The position numbers and the translations under genes are program-made. A DNA stretch of 64,000 nt from contig JANTQA010000016.1 in assembly GCA_027625915.1 (NCBI GenBank), positions 1,121,001 to 1,185,000 on the forward strand, read 5' to 3'. Below are positions 35,272 to 50,638 of this stretch, piece by piece (positions within the stretch are counted from its first letter, which is position 1; every line of letters starts with the position of its first letter). The notes below the pieces were generated by a model. That model had not been told where the DNA came from. It saw only the letters and a list, made by a program, of their open reading frames with translations, and did not search any database. Source of the DNA: Anaeramoeba flamelloides. Taxonomy: Eukaryota; Metamonada; Anaeramoebidae.

Positions 35272-36027
35272 ATGTCAATTTTCAAGCGTGTCTTACAAAA
35301 AATCAAATCAGATAAACCGGCGTCTCAACAGTTCACTCAGGAATTTGTTGATCAGCTTTTTTCTGAGAAATATCCACCTGAATTATCACATTTTAAAAAT
35401 CGTGGAAATCGCGGTAGGGAACTTGCAAAACTATGGGATCGAAGAAAAAATGCAACCTCAATTGTAATTTAATTCTTTTCTTTTTCACTCATGATCACAA
35501 ACTTTAAAAAATAATTTTTTTTGTTTCTTTTTATGTTTCTCTTTTGGGTTCTTTATAAAATTGTTTTTTTTTTTTTTTTTTTCTTTTTTTTGTTGCTGAA
35601 ATACACTTATTATTTTTTTATTTTGAATACTTTTTCTTAGAACCGACTTGTGGACTGGTACTTTGATTTTTCTCTCTTATTTTTGTCTTCGTGTGAGAAT
35701 TGGAACCCAAAATTCACAGAACCAGAAAAAACGAGCAAAAAAATAAAGAAACGATCAAAAAAAGAACAACAACAAGAAAGAAATGAGGCAATAAAGAAAG
35801 ATCAAGCACACCCAATTGAACTCTCGGTTTTAACTCTTAGGGTTATGGTTTGTCTTCGCCAACAATTGATTTCTGGTATGTTTTTTTCTTTCTTTTTTTT
35901 TCTTTCTTTCTTTGAAAATTAACAAAATTTCTTTCTTTAACTGAAAAACAAGAGTAACTTTCAAAAAAAAAAAATTACGACTTTTCATTTCTTTCCAATA
36001 CCCATAAATAATTGATAGATTTTGTGT

Positions 36028-36059
<32 letters not shown>

Positions 36060-39000
36060 TCGAATAAAAAAATCAATCCGCATCCCGAAACACCAAGAAA
36101 TACAAATCTTCAAAAGGTTTAATTTTTTTTTCATTTTATTAAAGAATTATGATCTTTCAAGAACCAATACTTCTCTTTATTTAGTTCTGAATGTGTGTTT
36201 TAAAACAAATGTCTTCATTTTGTGTCTGGTTTTCAATCCAACTTCAACTAAGCATTTGTTTTTTTAATTGATAAATTCAAAAATTCAAAATCCTAATTTC
36301 TCCTTACAGCTATTTTAAAAAAGTACAGTATTAAAACTTTTATAAAAAGTATTTCAAACTGTATAATGTGTCTAAACCAAACTGTTTGTGTAACACTTTC
36401 ATAAACTTTTATTCCGCATTTTTTTGAAAAAGCTTTATTGATGCTGTAACCATTTTTATTTCCATACAAAAATTGACACTATTTTTTTTTTATTATCAAA
36501 GAAGAAGAGTAAATTACACTTTAGGTGCACTTATAATTATGCCCCCTTGTTTAGAAATTTCAGTGCAAAATCATATATTTCACGATTACTGCTCAAATCA
36601 AATTGCTCTAATTAAAATTGTCTCTCAAAGTTCAATAAGGAAGCTTAATTAAACCTCTCGAAAAATATCATTCCTAATTGATTTTGTGAAGATTTAAGGT
36701 TTTTTTCAACAAACAATTAGAAAAAATATTAGCGAAACCTGAAATCAAAATTTTTATTTATTAATTGGGAAATAACAAGATTAATCGATGGAAATGATTT
36801 GATACTGTCTTGGTTTAAGATTAATTCATTAAGAGTTATTTCTTTTAATTTGTTTCGAAATATTAATCTATCATTTTCAAAAGAACGAATATACCCATAA
36901 AAAATAATTAATATTTTCTATTATTTCATTATGTTCATATTTTAAGCATAAAGGAGAAAATTTATTTGAATTTTTTTTTTTTATAACATAATAACTGTCA
37001 AATCTAAAACCCTGAAATTTTCAAAAACCCTGGTAATTCCATTTTTCTGATCAATTGAAAATATTAGTAAAAAGTCAAAAATCTACTGTCATTTTACAGA
37101 CAAATAATTCAATTACCAAGCAACTTATAACTGTTCCAATTGGTGATATTGGTTAAATTTTCTGAATCTGTTAATTTTAACTCTTTGGCGAATTCAGAAA
37201 TCAAAAAAATCCAAAATTTGTAAAAATAATTGAAAACATTACTGAAAATGAAAATAAAATTTATTGTGATTTTCCCTTTAGACAAATTCTAAATTTATTA
37301 GAAATCATCTATATAAGAATTATATTGTTGTTGCATTTATGAAATAAGAGTTTTATTTACTTTATATCTTTCTTTTAATAATTTTTTCAAAATTTTAAAT
37401 TTCTATTGGGAACCTTAGAGGATTTATTGTTTTACAAAATGATTTTCAAAATTTCATGTAAATTCACAATAATCAAACACCTCTCTCAAATTCAAATTCT
37501 TTCAAATATTTCAAAATGATGAAAATGGTTTTTATTTTAAAATTTAAAATCAAAATTAGATTTTCATTTTCAGTCATATTCTCTATTATTTTTACAAATT
37601 TTGGATTTTTTTGATTTCTGAATTCGCCAAAGAGTTAAAATTAACAGATTCAGAAAATTTAACCAATATCACCAATTGGAACGGTTATAAGTTGCTTGGT
37701 AATTGAATTATTTGTCTGTAAAATGACAGTAGATTTTTGACTTTTTACTAATATTTTCAATTGATCAGAAAAATGGAATTACCAGGGTTTTTGAAAATTT
37801 CAGGGTTTTAGATTTGACTGTAACATCTATTTGAGCAATTAGTAAATGGTTGAAATTTCGAATGGTTGAACTTGATTGATAACTTAATTATCAAAAATTC
37901 TCAAGAAAAAATTTTGGTTTTTTAATTATTGTGAAATATTTTTGGAGTTTCTGAAATTAAAAAAAACCTAATGGCTATTTTCCAGAGTTCAAAAGAATTG
38001 AATAAAATTAAAGATTTTACTCAATTCTTCGTCTTTTCGTCCAGTATTAACCCCCCCCCCCACACACACACACACACACACCTTTTTTATTTTATTTTAT
38101 TTTAAGGCTATATCCACTACCCTGAATTTTCTCCACATACTCAATAAGTGGACTATTCTCTAATATTGATAATATGGGGAATTTACATTATTTTGGTTGA
38201 AAAAATCCAAATAACAAAAAAAAAAAATCTCAAACAAAAAAAAAAAAAAAATCAAAGTTCCACAAGTACAAAAATTCAAGGAAGAAACAAAAATAAAGAT
38301 TCAAAGGATTTGAATACAAAAAATCCAAAAAAAAATATCAGAGCATTCTCAATTTTACAAATTCAAATAAAAAAAAAACATTCAATATGATCAACTTTAA
38401 AAAAATTAAATTAACAAAAAAATTACCAAAATAAGATTCAAAAGATTTTCAAAACAAAAAAATTCTTTTTCAATTTCTATATTTTCACATGCTTAAATTT
38501 CTTCAAAATGAAATAAATCGTTTTCTTTCAGTGTAAAATCAATTCAGTTTAATTTAATCCAATTTATAGTAGTTCTATAAACTTTTATATTTCCCAAAGT
38601 AATTATTTTGGAATGTTCTTTCTTATAAAGTATGTCTCATTTAAAAAATGAAAAAAATGAATAAAAAAAAATCTACGAGATCTCACAAAGAATAAAATAA
38701 TTAACACTTCGAAACTGCCACTTGTATTCAAAATTTAAAGTAACATCAATTGAAAATTGAAATTTACTATAGATACTATTCCCCTTTTCAAATAAATGTC
38801 ACCTTTTTTCATGATTTATTTTTTGCAATCTCTCATACAAAACACGCTGTTTTTTTTTTAATTGTGAAATAGGCATTCATAAAAATTAATAAATTTTTTT
38901 TTCCATTTCAAAAAATTAATAATCACTGTAATGACTTTACCCCTAAACCATTTTTATTCCAGGAAAAAAAATCTCAATGTTAAAAAATAGCACTATTTTC

Positions 39001-42000
39001 TTCACCTTTTGGTTCAGAATTAATTCAAATTTGCTTAAATACCGATAAATTTCATATAATTTGACAATTTTTTTAATATCAAAAGATTTGAAACCAAAAA
39101 TAAAACAATAAATTAATTCATTATTCTTGGAGTTTTATCATTAAAATTGAAGAAAAAAAAAAAATACTTTTTTATCATCATACACTTTTTTATATTCTTA
39201 CACATAAAATCATATAATCGAAAATAAAATAAAAAAAAAATTATGAATTAATTTTCAATAAATCGATTTTCCAATCTTAATTTCTAAAAAAACAAAACAA
39301 AACAAAACAAAATAAAATAGATTTAAATGTAAAAAGGGAAATTAATTTAAAAAATTTCAATCCAACGTTTCAATACTTTTCATTATTCATATGTATGGAA
39401 ATGCTTCAAGTAATTTTAAAATCAAAATATGATCAAAAAATCTTAATTCAATATGGAATTTTCCCGGCACTTATTGCAACAGGATATGAAGTTTTCGAAT
39501 TATTTCAATCAATGTCTTCAAAATTAAAAAAAATCAAAAAGACCAGAATTCAAAATTCAAACACAAGCACAAATACAAATACAACTAGTAAACAGCATTA
39601 TATAATATTGGATTTAAACGAGCATTTTAATGATTTATTTTTTATTCAAAAATTCATGAATTCCTTCCTCCAAATTTTAGAATTATTTTCTGAATTTGAT
39701 TTTAAATCATTACTTCTGAATAATATAAATCAAATGCCAATTTTTGAATGGAATACCCAAGAAAATCTCTTTCGCTTATTGTTAAGTAAGTTATTCTTTT
39801 TCTTTAATATTAAAGGATCTATCTCTAGATCTATTTCTTTTTTCGACACAAAAAATAAAATAATTTTGATAGTTTGAATTGTGAGCAAGTATTGCTAATT
39901 TTGGTAAAATGGGATAATGTTTTAAAATGAATGGAATCACATTAATAAAAGAAAAAGATATTCTTTTGAAAAAAAAGAAAAAAAAATAATAATCCATCTA
40001 TTATTTAGGGATAAATTTAATTAATACATTTGAAATATAAAATATTTATTTGTTTGTAAGGCTATTATTTTTTCTAAAGTAATACTAAAGTTCTATGGTG
40101 TGATTTTCTTTTTTTTTTTTTTTTTTCTTTTTGGTTCTACTTTAAAAAAAAACCTCCTTAGAGAATATCTTGCACCTTCTTTTCTTTTAAATAGAGAAAA
40201 GGGGGGGGGGGGGTAGATAATAATTTTGAGGTTTCTAGAATTAACTTCTAATTTTAGAAAATCAGGTAACGTGGTCTTACTTCAAGATGATAGTCAAAAG
40301 AGTTGAGTATTTGTTATTAACAATTTATAATTTTTTGATTCTCAAAAAATTTATTATTTTGTTTATTTTTACGTTTTGGGGGGTGTTTTTAATTCCCCTC
40401 ATCTGTCGTTTGTTTTTTTGTCCAAATTCCAAAGCTTATATTTTAAAAAATTTTTCATGATTGATTGATTTTCTTTTAAGAAAAGTGCTATAAACTTCAT
40501 ATTTTTTTCTAAAAGGAAGAATAAGTATTTTTAAACTTTGAATGAGAAAAAAAAATAAAGAGGACTAATTATTCATTTGATGAAAAGCCAAAGTTTTCAA
40601 GTTATTAATTCATGGAAATAATAACATGTTTTTAGTAAGGATAAATAATTTTTAAATGTTAAATTATCTTTTTAAGTATGTCAACCACTTTTGAATACTT
40701 TCTAGATAAGGTATATTTCTAAAAGTGCTGGGTTTGAAGAATAAGAATTTGTGTTCCAAATTTTCTTTTGAGTTAATCTGAACTTTTTTTTTTTGTGTGT
40801 TTTATTTGTTTTTTTTTTTATTTTATTTTTCTTATTTTTTGTTTTTTATTCTTTTTTTCTTTGCAAGTTTCCCAAATCTTGTTTTTGCAATAACCAGTAT
40901 GAGATACCTACCTTTCAGTTCATTTCAGTTTAGGATTCAAATCACATAAAGGATTCAATTCCCCTCAGTTGCATAAGTTCAGTCCACTTTAGTTGCTTGA
41001 TCTAAGTTTGGAGTGTTTAAGATCTACTCTTCAACAAGTTTATCAATTCTTATAAATGATTTTTTTTATCTCTTTTACCACCTCCAAACACTTAAAAAAA
41101 ACAAAAAGAAGATGAACCTAAGAAACCTAAGGAACTCAAACAACTTAAAAAAAGAAGGAATTTAGAAAAAGTAAAAAAGTCTAAAAAATCAAAAAAATTT
41201 TTAATGGTTGAAATATATTTTTATTATATATAAAAAATTCTTGATTCCTTCTTTATTTAAAAATATTAAAAATCCAACAAAACAAATAATTTATGATCGA
41301 ATCATATTAAAAAAAAAACCTAAAATGTTTTTATATAAACTCTGTTTGATTCAAAAGGTGCTAATTTTTCAAAAGTATTGTGGGTGTCTTAGGTGCTATT
41401 CGGCACTCTCCAGTAACCCACAACACTTACAAAAGCCTATCAGCTATTTTCGCTTATATAAAAAATAACAAGAGAATTCCCAATTAATATCAATAGATTT
41501 TTTTTAAAAAAAAATAGTCTCAAAACTTTAACAGGATTAAAAAATTCCGATTTCATTTAATGGGAATAGATTTTTCAACAATTATTGTAATTTTTAGAGT
41601 GATTAGGTTTCAAAAATAAAAAAATCAAAAAAATTTTTTCAATTTCCTTATTTCGAATATTTATCAAACAAAATAAATCATATATAATTTTTTCGTACAA
41701 GCTAATACATAAACATAGAATTATTAGTTTTTATTTATTTTTTTTTAATTCAGTTTTACTTTCTTATATCAAATATTTTATGAAATACATTTAAATTTCA
41801 GAAAACCTTGTCACTTTATACTAGTTTGTGATCCTTCCAAACAACCATCCTGTTTTTGCCTGGAAAATAGTTTATTAAATAAAGTCCCGAAATAAGAATA
41901 CAAATACAAATCTTTTCCTAATAAATATGATAATTCACTATTAATTGTTTTTATTCCTTTTTATTTGGATTTTATGGAAATAACTTTTAAAAAAAAATAA

Positions 42001-45000
42001 AATCAAAAATAATATCAAAACAGATCAAAATTTTATTTTTAAATTAATTATATCTTTTAATTCTCTAAATAATTATATATTTCTAAATCAATGAATAACT
42101 ATATAATAACAAATTAAAATTAAAAAAAAAAAAAAAATAGATCTATTTAATGAAATACATAAATTGGGAAATATATTTATTTTGACAAAAACAATGAATA
42201 ATCTTCGATTGAAAATAATTAATTTTTTATTAAAAATCTCAAAGAATGAAGTGATTTTAATTAATAATAAAGAAAATATTTATGCAGAATTAATTTCCAA
42301 TATGATACAAATCTCAAAAATGAATTTACCAAAGTTAGATTTATTTGGGAGATATAATAAAAAAGGAAATCTAATAAAAAAATGGAGGAAAAGTTTTTTA
42401 AATAACATGACTGGAAAGCACCTTTATTTATATCTTTATTCAAAAAAAAGCACTTCAAAGGCAAAAAAGAGCAAATCGGATTTTATTCCATATAAAGAAC
42501 TAACGATTGATGAAATAAAAAAGATCACTGAAAAGAATGCTTCAGTGAATAAAATTGAAAAATATGAATTTGAATATAAAATTAGAATTAAAATTTTGAA
42601 ATTCATTCATCTGTTGTGTTCAAACAATTTTAAATTTGAATTATTTTTATCAAAAAACACCAAATTTAATCAATTATCAAATTTTATTATTTGGGTAGCA
42701 TATGATTATCAAAAAAAAATCAATGAGAACAAGAATAAGAAAAAAAATATTGGAACCGAAACAGAAACTGAAACTGAGATTAAAACGGAGACCGAAACGG
42801 AAATTGAAAATGAGAAAGAAAATGAAATGGAAATTGAAAAGGGAGAAAAAGAAGACAAAAAAGACGAAAGGCGAGAAAGGGTGGTGAAGGAAGAAAAGGA
42901 AGAGCTAAACAAAGAAGAGGAAAACAATTATTATTTCCAAGTGGGGGTCATTAATAGAAAGGATCCATCTCCAATTCCAAGGCTACCATTGCCAATAAAA
43001 GTAAATAAAAAAATAAAATTAAAAGATATTAATACTAAAGCGTATTCTACAAAGCCAGTAATTGAAAATGAAAAATTAAATTGTAATGAATTAACAAAAA
43101 TTTTTCAAATTTTAGAAAGTATTTGCCAAGTGAGTAAGCATAATTACTCAAAAATTAAATTTCTTCAACAATCAGAAAGCATTAATAACGAAGAGCCAGA
43201 AATAGTTATTGAAGGCGATCATGAAAAAAAAACCGAAAAAATCTTTATTAAGGACAATTACGAAAATGAACAATCTGTTAAACAAAAAAAGGGCTCTTTA
43301 AATGATAAAAGCCAAACCCACATTTATTATAATAATAAACAATTAAAATCAAATTATATTGAAATGATGTTTGTAAATGAAAAAATAATAAAAATTTTAT
43401 TCGATATTTGTAAAAATAAAAATAAGAGGAAGCAGAAACAGAAGCAGAAGCAGAAGCAGAAGCAGAAGCAGAAGCAGAAGCAGAAACAAAAACATAAACA
43501 GAAGAACAAGAAGGGAAATAAAAACAATAAGGATGATGAAAGAAAGAAGAAAGAGGGTAGTAAAAACAAACAAATATTTTATAGTTATATTGGAAAGGAA
43601 AATCCATTTTTTCAACTTTATATATTAAATTTCATTTCAAAGATAATTGATAAAAGACATTTAAATTTCATTAGAAAAAATAATTATTTAAAAATATTAT
43701 TATCAAAATTTTTTTATTTTGAATTGAATAAGAATTTAAATATAAAAGCCATTCAACAATACCTTCCAACAATTAATTATTTAAAAGAAAGCTTATTTAG
43801 ATTGATTGTCTATATTTCTAGTCTGGAAAATAATAATTTATTTGAATGCAAAATTATTCTGGAAACTCTACAAAAAAATGCAAAAAATATTATTGTGCTA
43901 TTGGATTTAATTAATTTGTTAATTCAAATCATTGAAATCAAACCCATTTCAACAATAACTTCTCTATATAAGATTGGCGGGCTAATGTTTTTTTTAAAAA
44001 TAATTTTAGAATATTATGGCTATCAAAAAGCCTTTATCAAAAACGATAAAAGTTTAATAATGGTTGAAAGAAAAGTTTTTTATAACGTGCGCTACCAAAG
44101 CTTCAAAATTATCGGGTATTTTTTTAAAATTAATAATATTCATGATCAAATAATGTTAGAGCCAAAAATAATCCATAATTTATTGGATTTGTTATTTGAA
44201 TTCGAATCTAAAGAGTATGTACTGGATTTGTTCTTGACTTTGATGATCAATATTCCAAATAACTATATCGTAGAATGGAATAATTTATTTATCAGCTATG
44301 TTGATATTATTATTTTTATTAGAAAAAAAATAATTGGCTTAATTGGGAAAAAAAAGAAGATTGTACTTGGAAAAGGACAAACAAACGAACAAACAACAAA
44401 GAAAACTAAAACTGTGAAAAAAATTAATAATTTGATTTCTTTATTAAATGATTTATGTTTAACAATCGAAAGTGCCTTAATTTTAAAGCCAATTCCTATA
44501 CAAATGATTTTTGTTAAAGTATCTTTATTTGAAGAAATTATTGAATTATTAAAAATTAAAAAAATTAGCTCCAAAATTCAATTAATTTTAATCAAAGTAT
44601 TAACTCAGTTATTTAAATTAAATAGAGCAAATATGCTCACTTTTAAATTTTCAATAGGCTTTGATCTTTTAGGTAAATTATTGTATCAATCAATGATCAA
44701 AGAAGGCAACAGTCTTCTAAAAAATATAGTAAAAGAAGATGAAGATAAAGATGAAAATGAAAATGAAAATAAAATTAAAAATAAAAATAGAAAGTTGAAT
44801 AGAAATGAAATCGAAAAGGATAAAGAAGACGGGAAAGAAGAAGAAAATAAGGAAGGTAATGTGAATGAAGAACAAGACAAAGAAGAAGAAGGGGAAGAAT
44901 TGCCTCCACCATTACCAAAGAAAAAAATACTATCTAATAGAAAAAATGAAAAAATAAATCAAAATGGAAAAGAAAACAAAAATGAAAATGAAAAGGAAAA

Positions 45001-48000
45001 GGAAAAGGAAGAAGGAGAAGAACAATTACCCCCTCCTTTACCAAAAAAAACAATAATAACTCATTTAAAAAATGAAAAAATCAATGAAATTAACCAAAAG
45101 GGAAATCAAGAAATTAAAGAAAAAATATCTTTACATTTATTAAATATGATGATTAAAGAGGGAAATTTTAATATTGAAAATAATTTCATTATTCATAACC
45201 CAAATGTAATTCTTACCATTTTTACATTTCATATTCAAAATTTAAAACAAAATACACAAAATTTTCAAATTTTATTAGATTTGTTTATTCGTATTTGTCA
45301 AAAATCAATTCATAATACTTCTTGTTGCTGTCAAGTCGGATTAGTATCCTTTTTAGGAAAATTAATACCAATTATTGAATCCTCTGAATTATCTGAAAAA
45401 ATTGTTCAATTGTTAGGAATAATTGGTTCGTATTCAATGACTGTTAAAGAATTAAAGTCCTTTTTTGATTTATTAAAGCCAATTAAACGAGTTTTTAGAC
45501 CCAAGTATTTTTACAAATTATTGCATGCAATTGAAAAAATGACTATTAAAGATCGAGATGGGCCAGAAAGCTTTTTTGATTTCAATGGGAGATCTGCTTT
45601 TTTAGAGTTGCCGAAAATTGATGAATGGCCGACGAAGGGGTATTGCTTTTGTTCTTGGATTAAAATTGAATCATTAAATAATCCAAATATTAATGTTAAT
45701 GATCTTTATGATTATCAAGATGAGAATGAGAATCAAAATGTTAAAAAAAAGCAATACAAACCAAGAATTTTTTCATTCATTAATAGTAATTCTGAAAAAA
45801 TTGAATTATATTTAATTAAGGAACAAAATTTGGAAGACATTCAAATTTTTTTAGTTTTAAAAATAAAAAATAAATTAAATAATAAAAAAACAAAAATTAA
45901 GTTTCCTTTAAAAATTTCTCCATTGAAATGGTTTTTTTTATCAATTAGCCATTCTAATTCAACTAGTTTTAAAAAAAGTCATAAAGAAGTCAAATTGTTT
46001 ATTAATGGCAAATTGATTAAAAAATTATATATAAATTATCCTTTATTTCAATGTTTAATTCACAACAGAATAGGTAATAGTTATTCTTTTCCTAATAGTA
46101 ATCATGATCTTGATCGTAATTGTAATGAAAATGAGAATGATCAAATAATTAATGAGAATCAAAATGAAAATTTGAATGAAAATTCCAATACGAATGAAAA
46201 TGAAAAAAATAATGATGATGATAATAATAATAATAATAATAATAACAATAATAATAATAATAATCTTCAAAAGTTAAATAAAGGAAAAGAAAAGAAAAAT
46301 AATTATAAAAACCCATTTTTTGGACAAATGGGTACAATTTATTTTTTTAAAGAATCTTTAAATCAAAACGAAATTGAAAATATTTATCAATTAGGACCAA
46401 ACTATATGGGAACTTTTGTTCGATCTGAATATCCTGAAGAAATCTTAAATAATAATTATAATAGATTAAATAATGAAGAATTTGATAATATTGACAATAT
46501 TAATGTTGCCGAAAATAATCTTGGTCAAGAAAATAATATGGATAAAAAGGATTTAATTCTGAATGAAAATGATCAAAATAATGAAAATAATGAAATTAAT
46601 GAAAATGATAATTTCTTAAATTTAACTCATAAATTGTTTTTATGCTATAATTCAAAGGCATGTGATGAAAAATATTGTTATGATCAAACTTCAAATGATT
46701 TAATTAATAAAAATGCAATATTAAATGGTATGTTTCGATCTATTAGTAGCGATTTAACTGATATTATCCATTGTTTGGGTGGTATTCAAATTTTTTTGCC
46801 TTTATTATTCCAGTTAGATTATCCCGAGGCTAATGAAATTAATTTTAAATTTATTAAACAATTGAATCAAAATAACATCATTAATAACAGTAGTAGTAGT
46901 AGTAGTAGTGGTAGTAACAACAACAACACTAACAATAGCAATAGTAATGTCAATGATAATAATAAAGAATTAAGTAATTTTTTTAAATCAGATCCTAATT
47001 TAACATTCCAAATAATTGAAGTTTTTTCGAATATTTTATTATCAAACAAATTAAATCAAGAAGATTTTTATTTATTTGAGGGATTTAAAATTTTATCAAA
47101 TATTTTTTTAAAATTAAACCCAAAAAATTTCTCAACAAAATTAATTTTAATATTCCAACAATTGATTGAAAATTTAAAATTAAAAGAATTAATTTATTCC
47201 TTTATCAAGGACTTTTTATTAAATTTTGAAATTTGGATTTATTGTAATTTTGATTTCCAAATTTCGTTGATTAAATTTTTAATCAAAATAATTAAATCAC
47301 AAAAATTTAATGCGTGCTTTAATTTGCAGCAATTGATGGACATATTAACCATTTATTATTGGTTTGAAGTTTCGCCTTATTCTAGAGCCATCCAACAAAA
47401 AAAGCATTCAATTAATAAAAATATTATTGTGAGCGATCGTCCCGATAATAAGCAAATATTAAAAATTAGATTGAAATTTTTAGATTTAATTCAAGAAATT
47501 GTTTTTTTAAATCGAAATATCTTGCCTGATTTAATAACTTTATTAAATTATTGTCTCTCTATTGAAAACAAAAAGGAATCGGAAGATGTTTTAAATAGAA
47601 TTTTGAAAATTTGTAATTTAAAGCAAAAGGAAATTTTAACTTTAAATAAGTTTATAGAATTAAAGCAATTTAGAGATAAACTAACAATTATCATTGATTC
47701 AAATAATCAAATTTGCAGAACTGTGCCTTTAAAGATTATACATTCGTTATTTTTAAAAAATAACACCTTAATGAATAATGATTCCAATAGTTTTTATTCC
47801 ACTGGTAATTCGCTGTCGTCGTCGTCTTTGCCAAATAGCACAACGTCGTCAAAGTCAAAGTCAAAGTCCTCAATGAAAAACGATAATAAATCAATGTCGT
47901 ACTCGTCTTCCTTTTCGACTTTGTCTCCATCAAAGCAGAATAGCGGTAATATTTCAACTGCAAAAAATTTGTTACATTCACAGCTATCAATCAAAAAAAA

Positions 48001-50607
48001 ATAAATCAAAATTATTATTTGATGATATTAAAGATTGGTTTATTACAATCCATACTATTCTATTAAAATATAGATTTACAAAATTAATATCACAGACCCT
48101 ATTTACTTTATTAACTGATATTAACAAAATAAATAATAACATTGTTTTAAGTGGAACAAAAATTACTTTTAAAAGACCCTGGATTATTCAAACTTTATTA
48201 CAATTGATAAATAATAACCCTTCAAAAGTCTCACTTGAAGCTTTGCATTGGTTAATGAAAATGTTAAAAGATAACAACAATAAGGATATTTTAATTAAGC
48301 AAACTGGTTGGCAATTTTGGTTTATTAAAAACATGGATCCAATGTTTATTGAAAAATTTGATAAATATTATATTAAAAGTGTTTATGAAATAATTGAACT
48401 TAATGAAAAGGAGAAAGAAAAGAGGGGAAATAAGGAAGAAGAACAAGAAGAAATGCCTCCTCCTTTGCCAAAAAAAAATAATAAATGATGAAAAAGAAAT
48501 AATTATGAATGCAAATGATGAAAATGAAATAGAAATTAAAAAGGAAAGTGAAAACGAGAAAGAAGAGAGGGAAAATAAAGAAGAAGAAAAAGAAGAAATG
48601 CCTCCTCCTTTGCCAAAAAAAATAATAAATGATGAAAAAGAAAAAATTATGAAAGAAAATGATGAAAATGAAATAGAAATTAAAAAAAAGGTGGAAAAGG
48701 AAAATCAAGAAGAAAGGGAAAATAAAGAAGAAGAAGAAATGCCTCCTCCTTTGCCAAAAAAAATAATAAATAATGAAACAATACAAAAAAAAAAAAAAAA
48801 CAAACTGGAATTAAAATCTGAAATTAAACGAGAAATAAAGCCTGTAATTAAACGAGAAATTAAACGGGGAACTAAACAAGAAAAGGAAGAAGAAGAAGAA
48901 GAAGAAGCGAATTTATTAAATTATGGGATTTTTAAGGAATATTTTAAAAATGAATTAGATTTTAAAAGGCAAATCACTTTATGTTTATTAGATGTTTTAA
49001 TCCAAATCTTTTTCCGTGGAATTCAAGTTGATAATTCCAAAATTATTGAAAATACATTTGGTTATTTTTCTATTTATTCCCAAAAGTTGTCTTTGGATAA
49101 ATTAACTCGATTATTTTTTTATAAGACATTTGAAAATTTTGAACAATATTATAATATTCAATTGAAAACAATTAAATTAAAAGAATTTCAACAAAAAAAT
49201 AAATTATTAATTGAAAATTTCATTTATTTGGGAATCAATTTATATAATTTTATTTATTATTTTGAAATCATTTCAAATTCACAAACAATTCAATTTAATT
49301 CAAATATTAGTAATAATAATAGTAATAGTGGTAGTAGTAATAATAATGATAATAATAATAATAATGAAATTGATAATGTTAATAATCTAAATAAAAATGA
49401 AGAAGAAGATGAAAATGAAGAAATTCAACTATTAAAAAATAAAATTAAAATAGATATGCTTTATCAATTGAATATGAATTCAATTCAAGGCAGAATAATT
49501 AAGGAAAATGATCAACTAAGTTCTACACAAAAAGATGATAAGGGGCAAAAAACTGATCAAGGGGAATTATTAAACGAAGTGATTTGGCAAGATTTATATC
49601 CATTCAACAAATTTTTAAAAATATTAGAAATATTAGACTTTTTGAATGTAAATGGCTTTAAGCAAATCAAAGAAAAAAATTTAAGAAAGCATTTTTTATT
49701 GGATTTAATAAATTTATTATTGCAATGTTTAAAAAATCCATATTCAAAAAATTATTTAGATTATATCGATTTAATTAATATTATCTTTCAAAGACAATTT
49801 TTTAAAAATAACACAAATGGGCAATTACCAAACAAAAATAAACTAATTATTTTTTCAACAATTAATGATTTAATAATTTGCCTTAATACTTTAATTGAAA
49901 GTAAATGTTTATTTAAAAAAAACAAAATAAAAAGGTTAATGGAATTCCTTCAATTAATTCTCAAAACTTTTTTTAATTACTTTTATAAAAATTTAAAAAA
50001 TAAACAGAAAAAGCAAATAATTCCAAATAACAATGCAAAAAATTTTGAGCTGATAAGCATTAATAAAAATGATTATCAGAAATTTATAGATATATTGAAT
50101 CATGACAAATACACTTATTCTTTTAACCAATTGTTTTCTTCAATCATCGAAGAAAGAAGAAAGAAGAAGAAAACAACTAATTTGGAAAGGAATTTAAAAG
50201 AAAAGCAATTAAATATTAAATTGGCATTATCACAAATTAATAAAGATCAATATTTAAATTTAAAACTCATCTCGAATTTAAATCAAAATTGTAAAAAATT
50301 ACATCAATTAATTGTTATTGACGAAATACAGAGATACAATAAATATGTTTTACCCCAAATCAAAAAAAAAATTTGGTATTCGAAAAAATTATTAAAATTT
50401 TTATTAAGACATTTATCTGAAGAGCACGGTACTTGGGGTGAAAAATATTTTGATAAAGAGCAAAAAAATAAAGAAAAAAGTTATTGGAAATTAAACAAAA
50501 CTGAAGATTCTTTAAGAAGAAGATTAAAATTGAAAAAAAATTATAATTTTAATGACCATTATAAAAATACTTGGGCATTTGAAAGGGAGAGATTGAATAA
50601 GAATAAA

Positions 50608-50638
<31 letters not shown>

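Larger units (their letters stand above)
35876..39320 (+). other. BEACH gene intron 2, 3.4 kb, repeat-filled
   Basis: It starts GTATGT and ends AATAG. A Gly-phase codon is split 1+2 and the frame is open on both sides. It contains the 826-bp TA-flanked element (36995-37820), a remnant of the foldback family (37965-38050), and a C-run joined to a CA repeat (38051-38082). Small frames such as 36022-36267 and 38148-38390 are low-complexity. An additional small exon inside cannot be excluded. Confidence 0.6.

Noticed and set aside
36022-36267. 81-residue frame after a long T-run
   Set aside because: It is F-rich by translation of poly-T, has no family resemblance and is not needed for phase continuity of the BEACH gene.
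38148-38390. 80-residue plus-strand frame rich in K, N and S
   Set aside because: It is low-complexity, lies inside BEACH intron 2 and has no recognisable similarity; composition alone explains it.
48400-48786. 128-residue minus-strand frame rich in F and I
   Set aside because: It is the reverse reading of the Glu/Lys and PPPLPKK modules of the BEACH gene.
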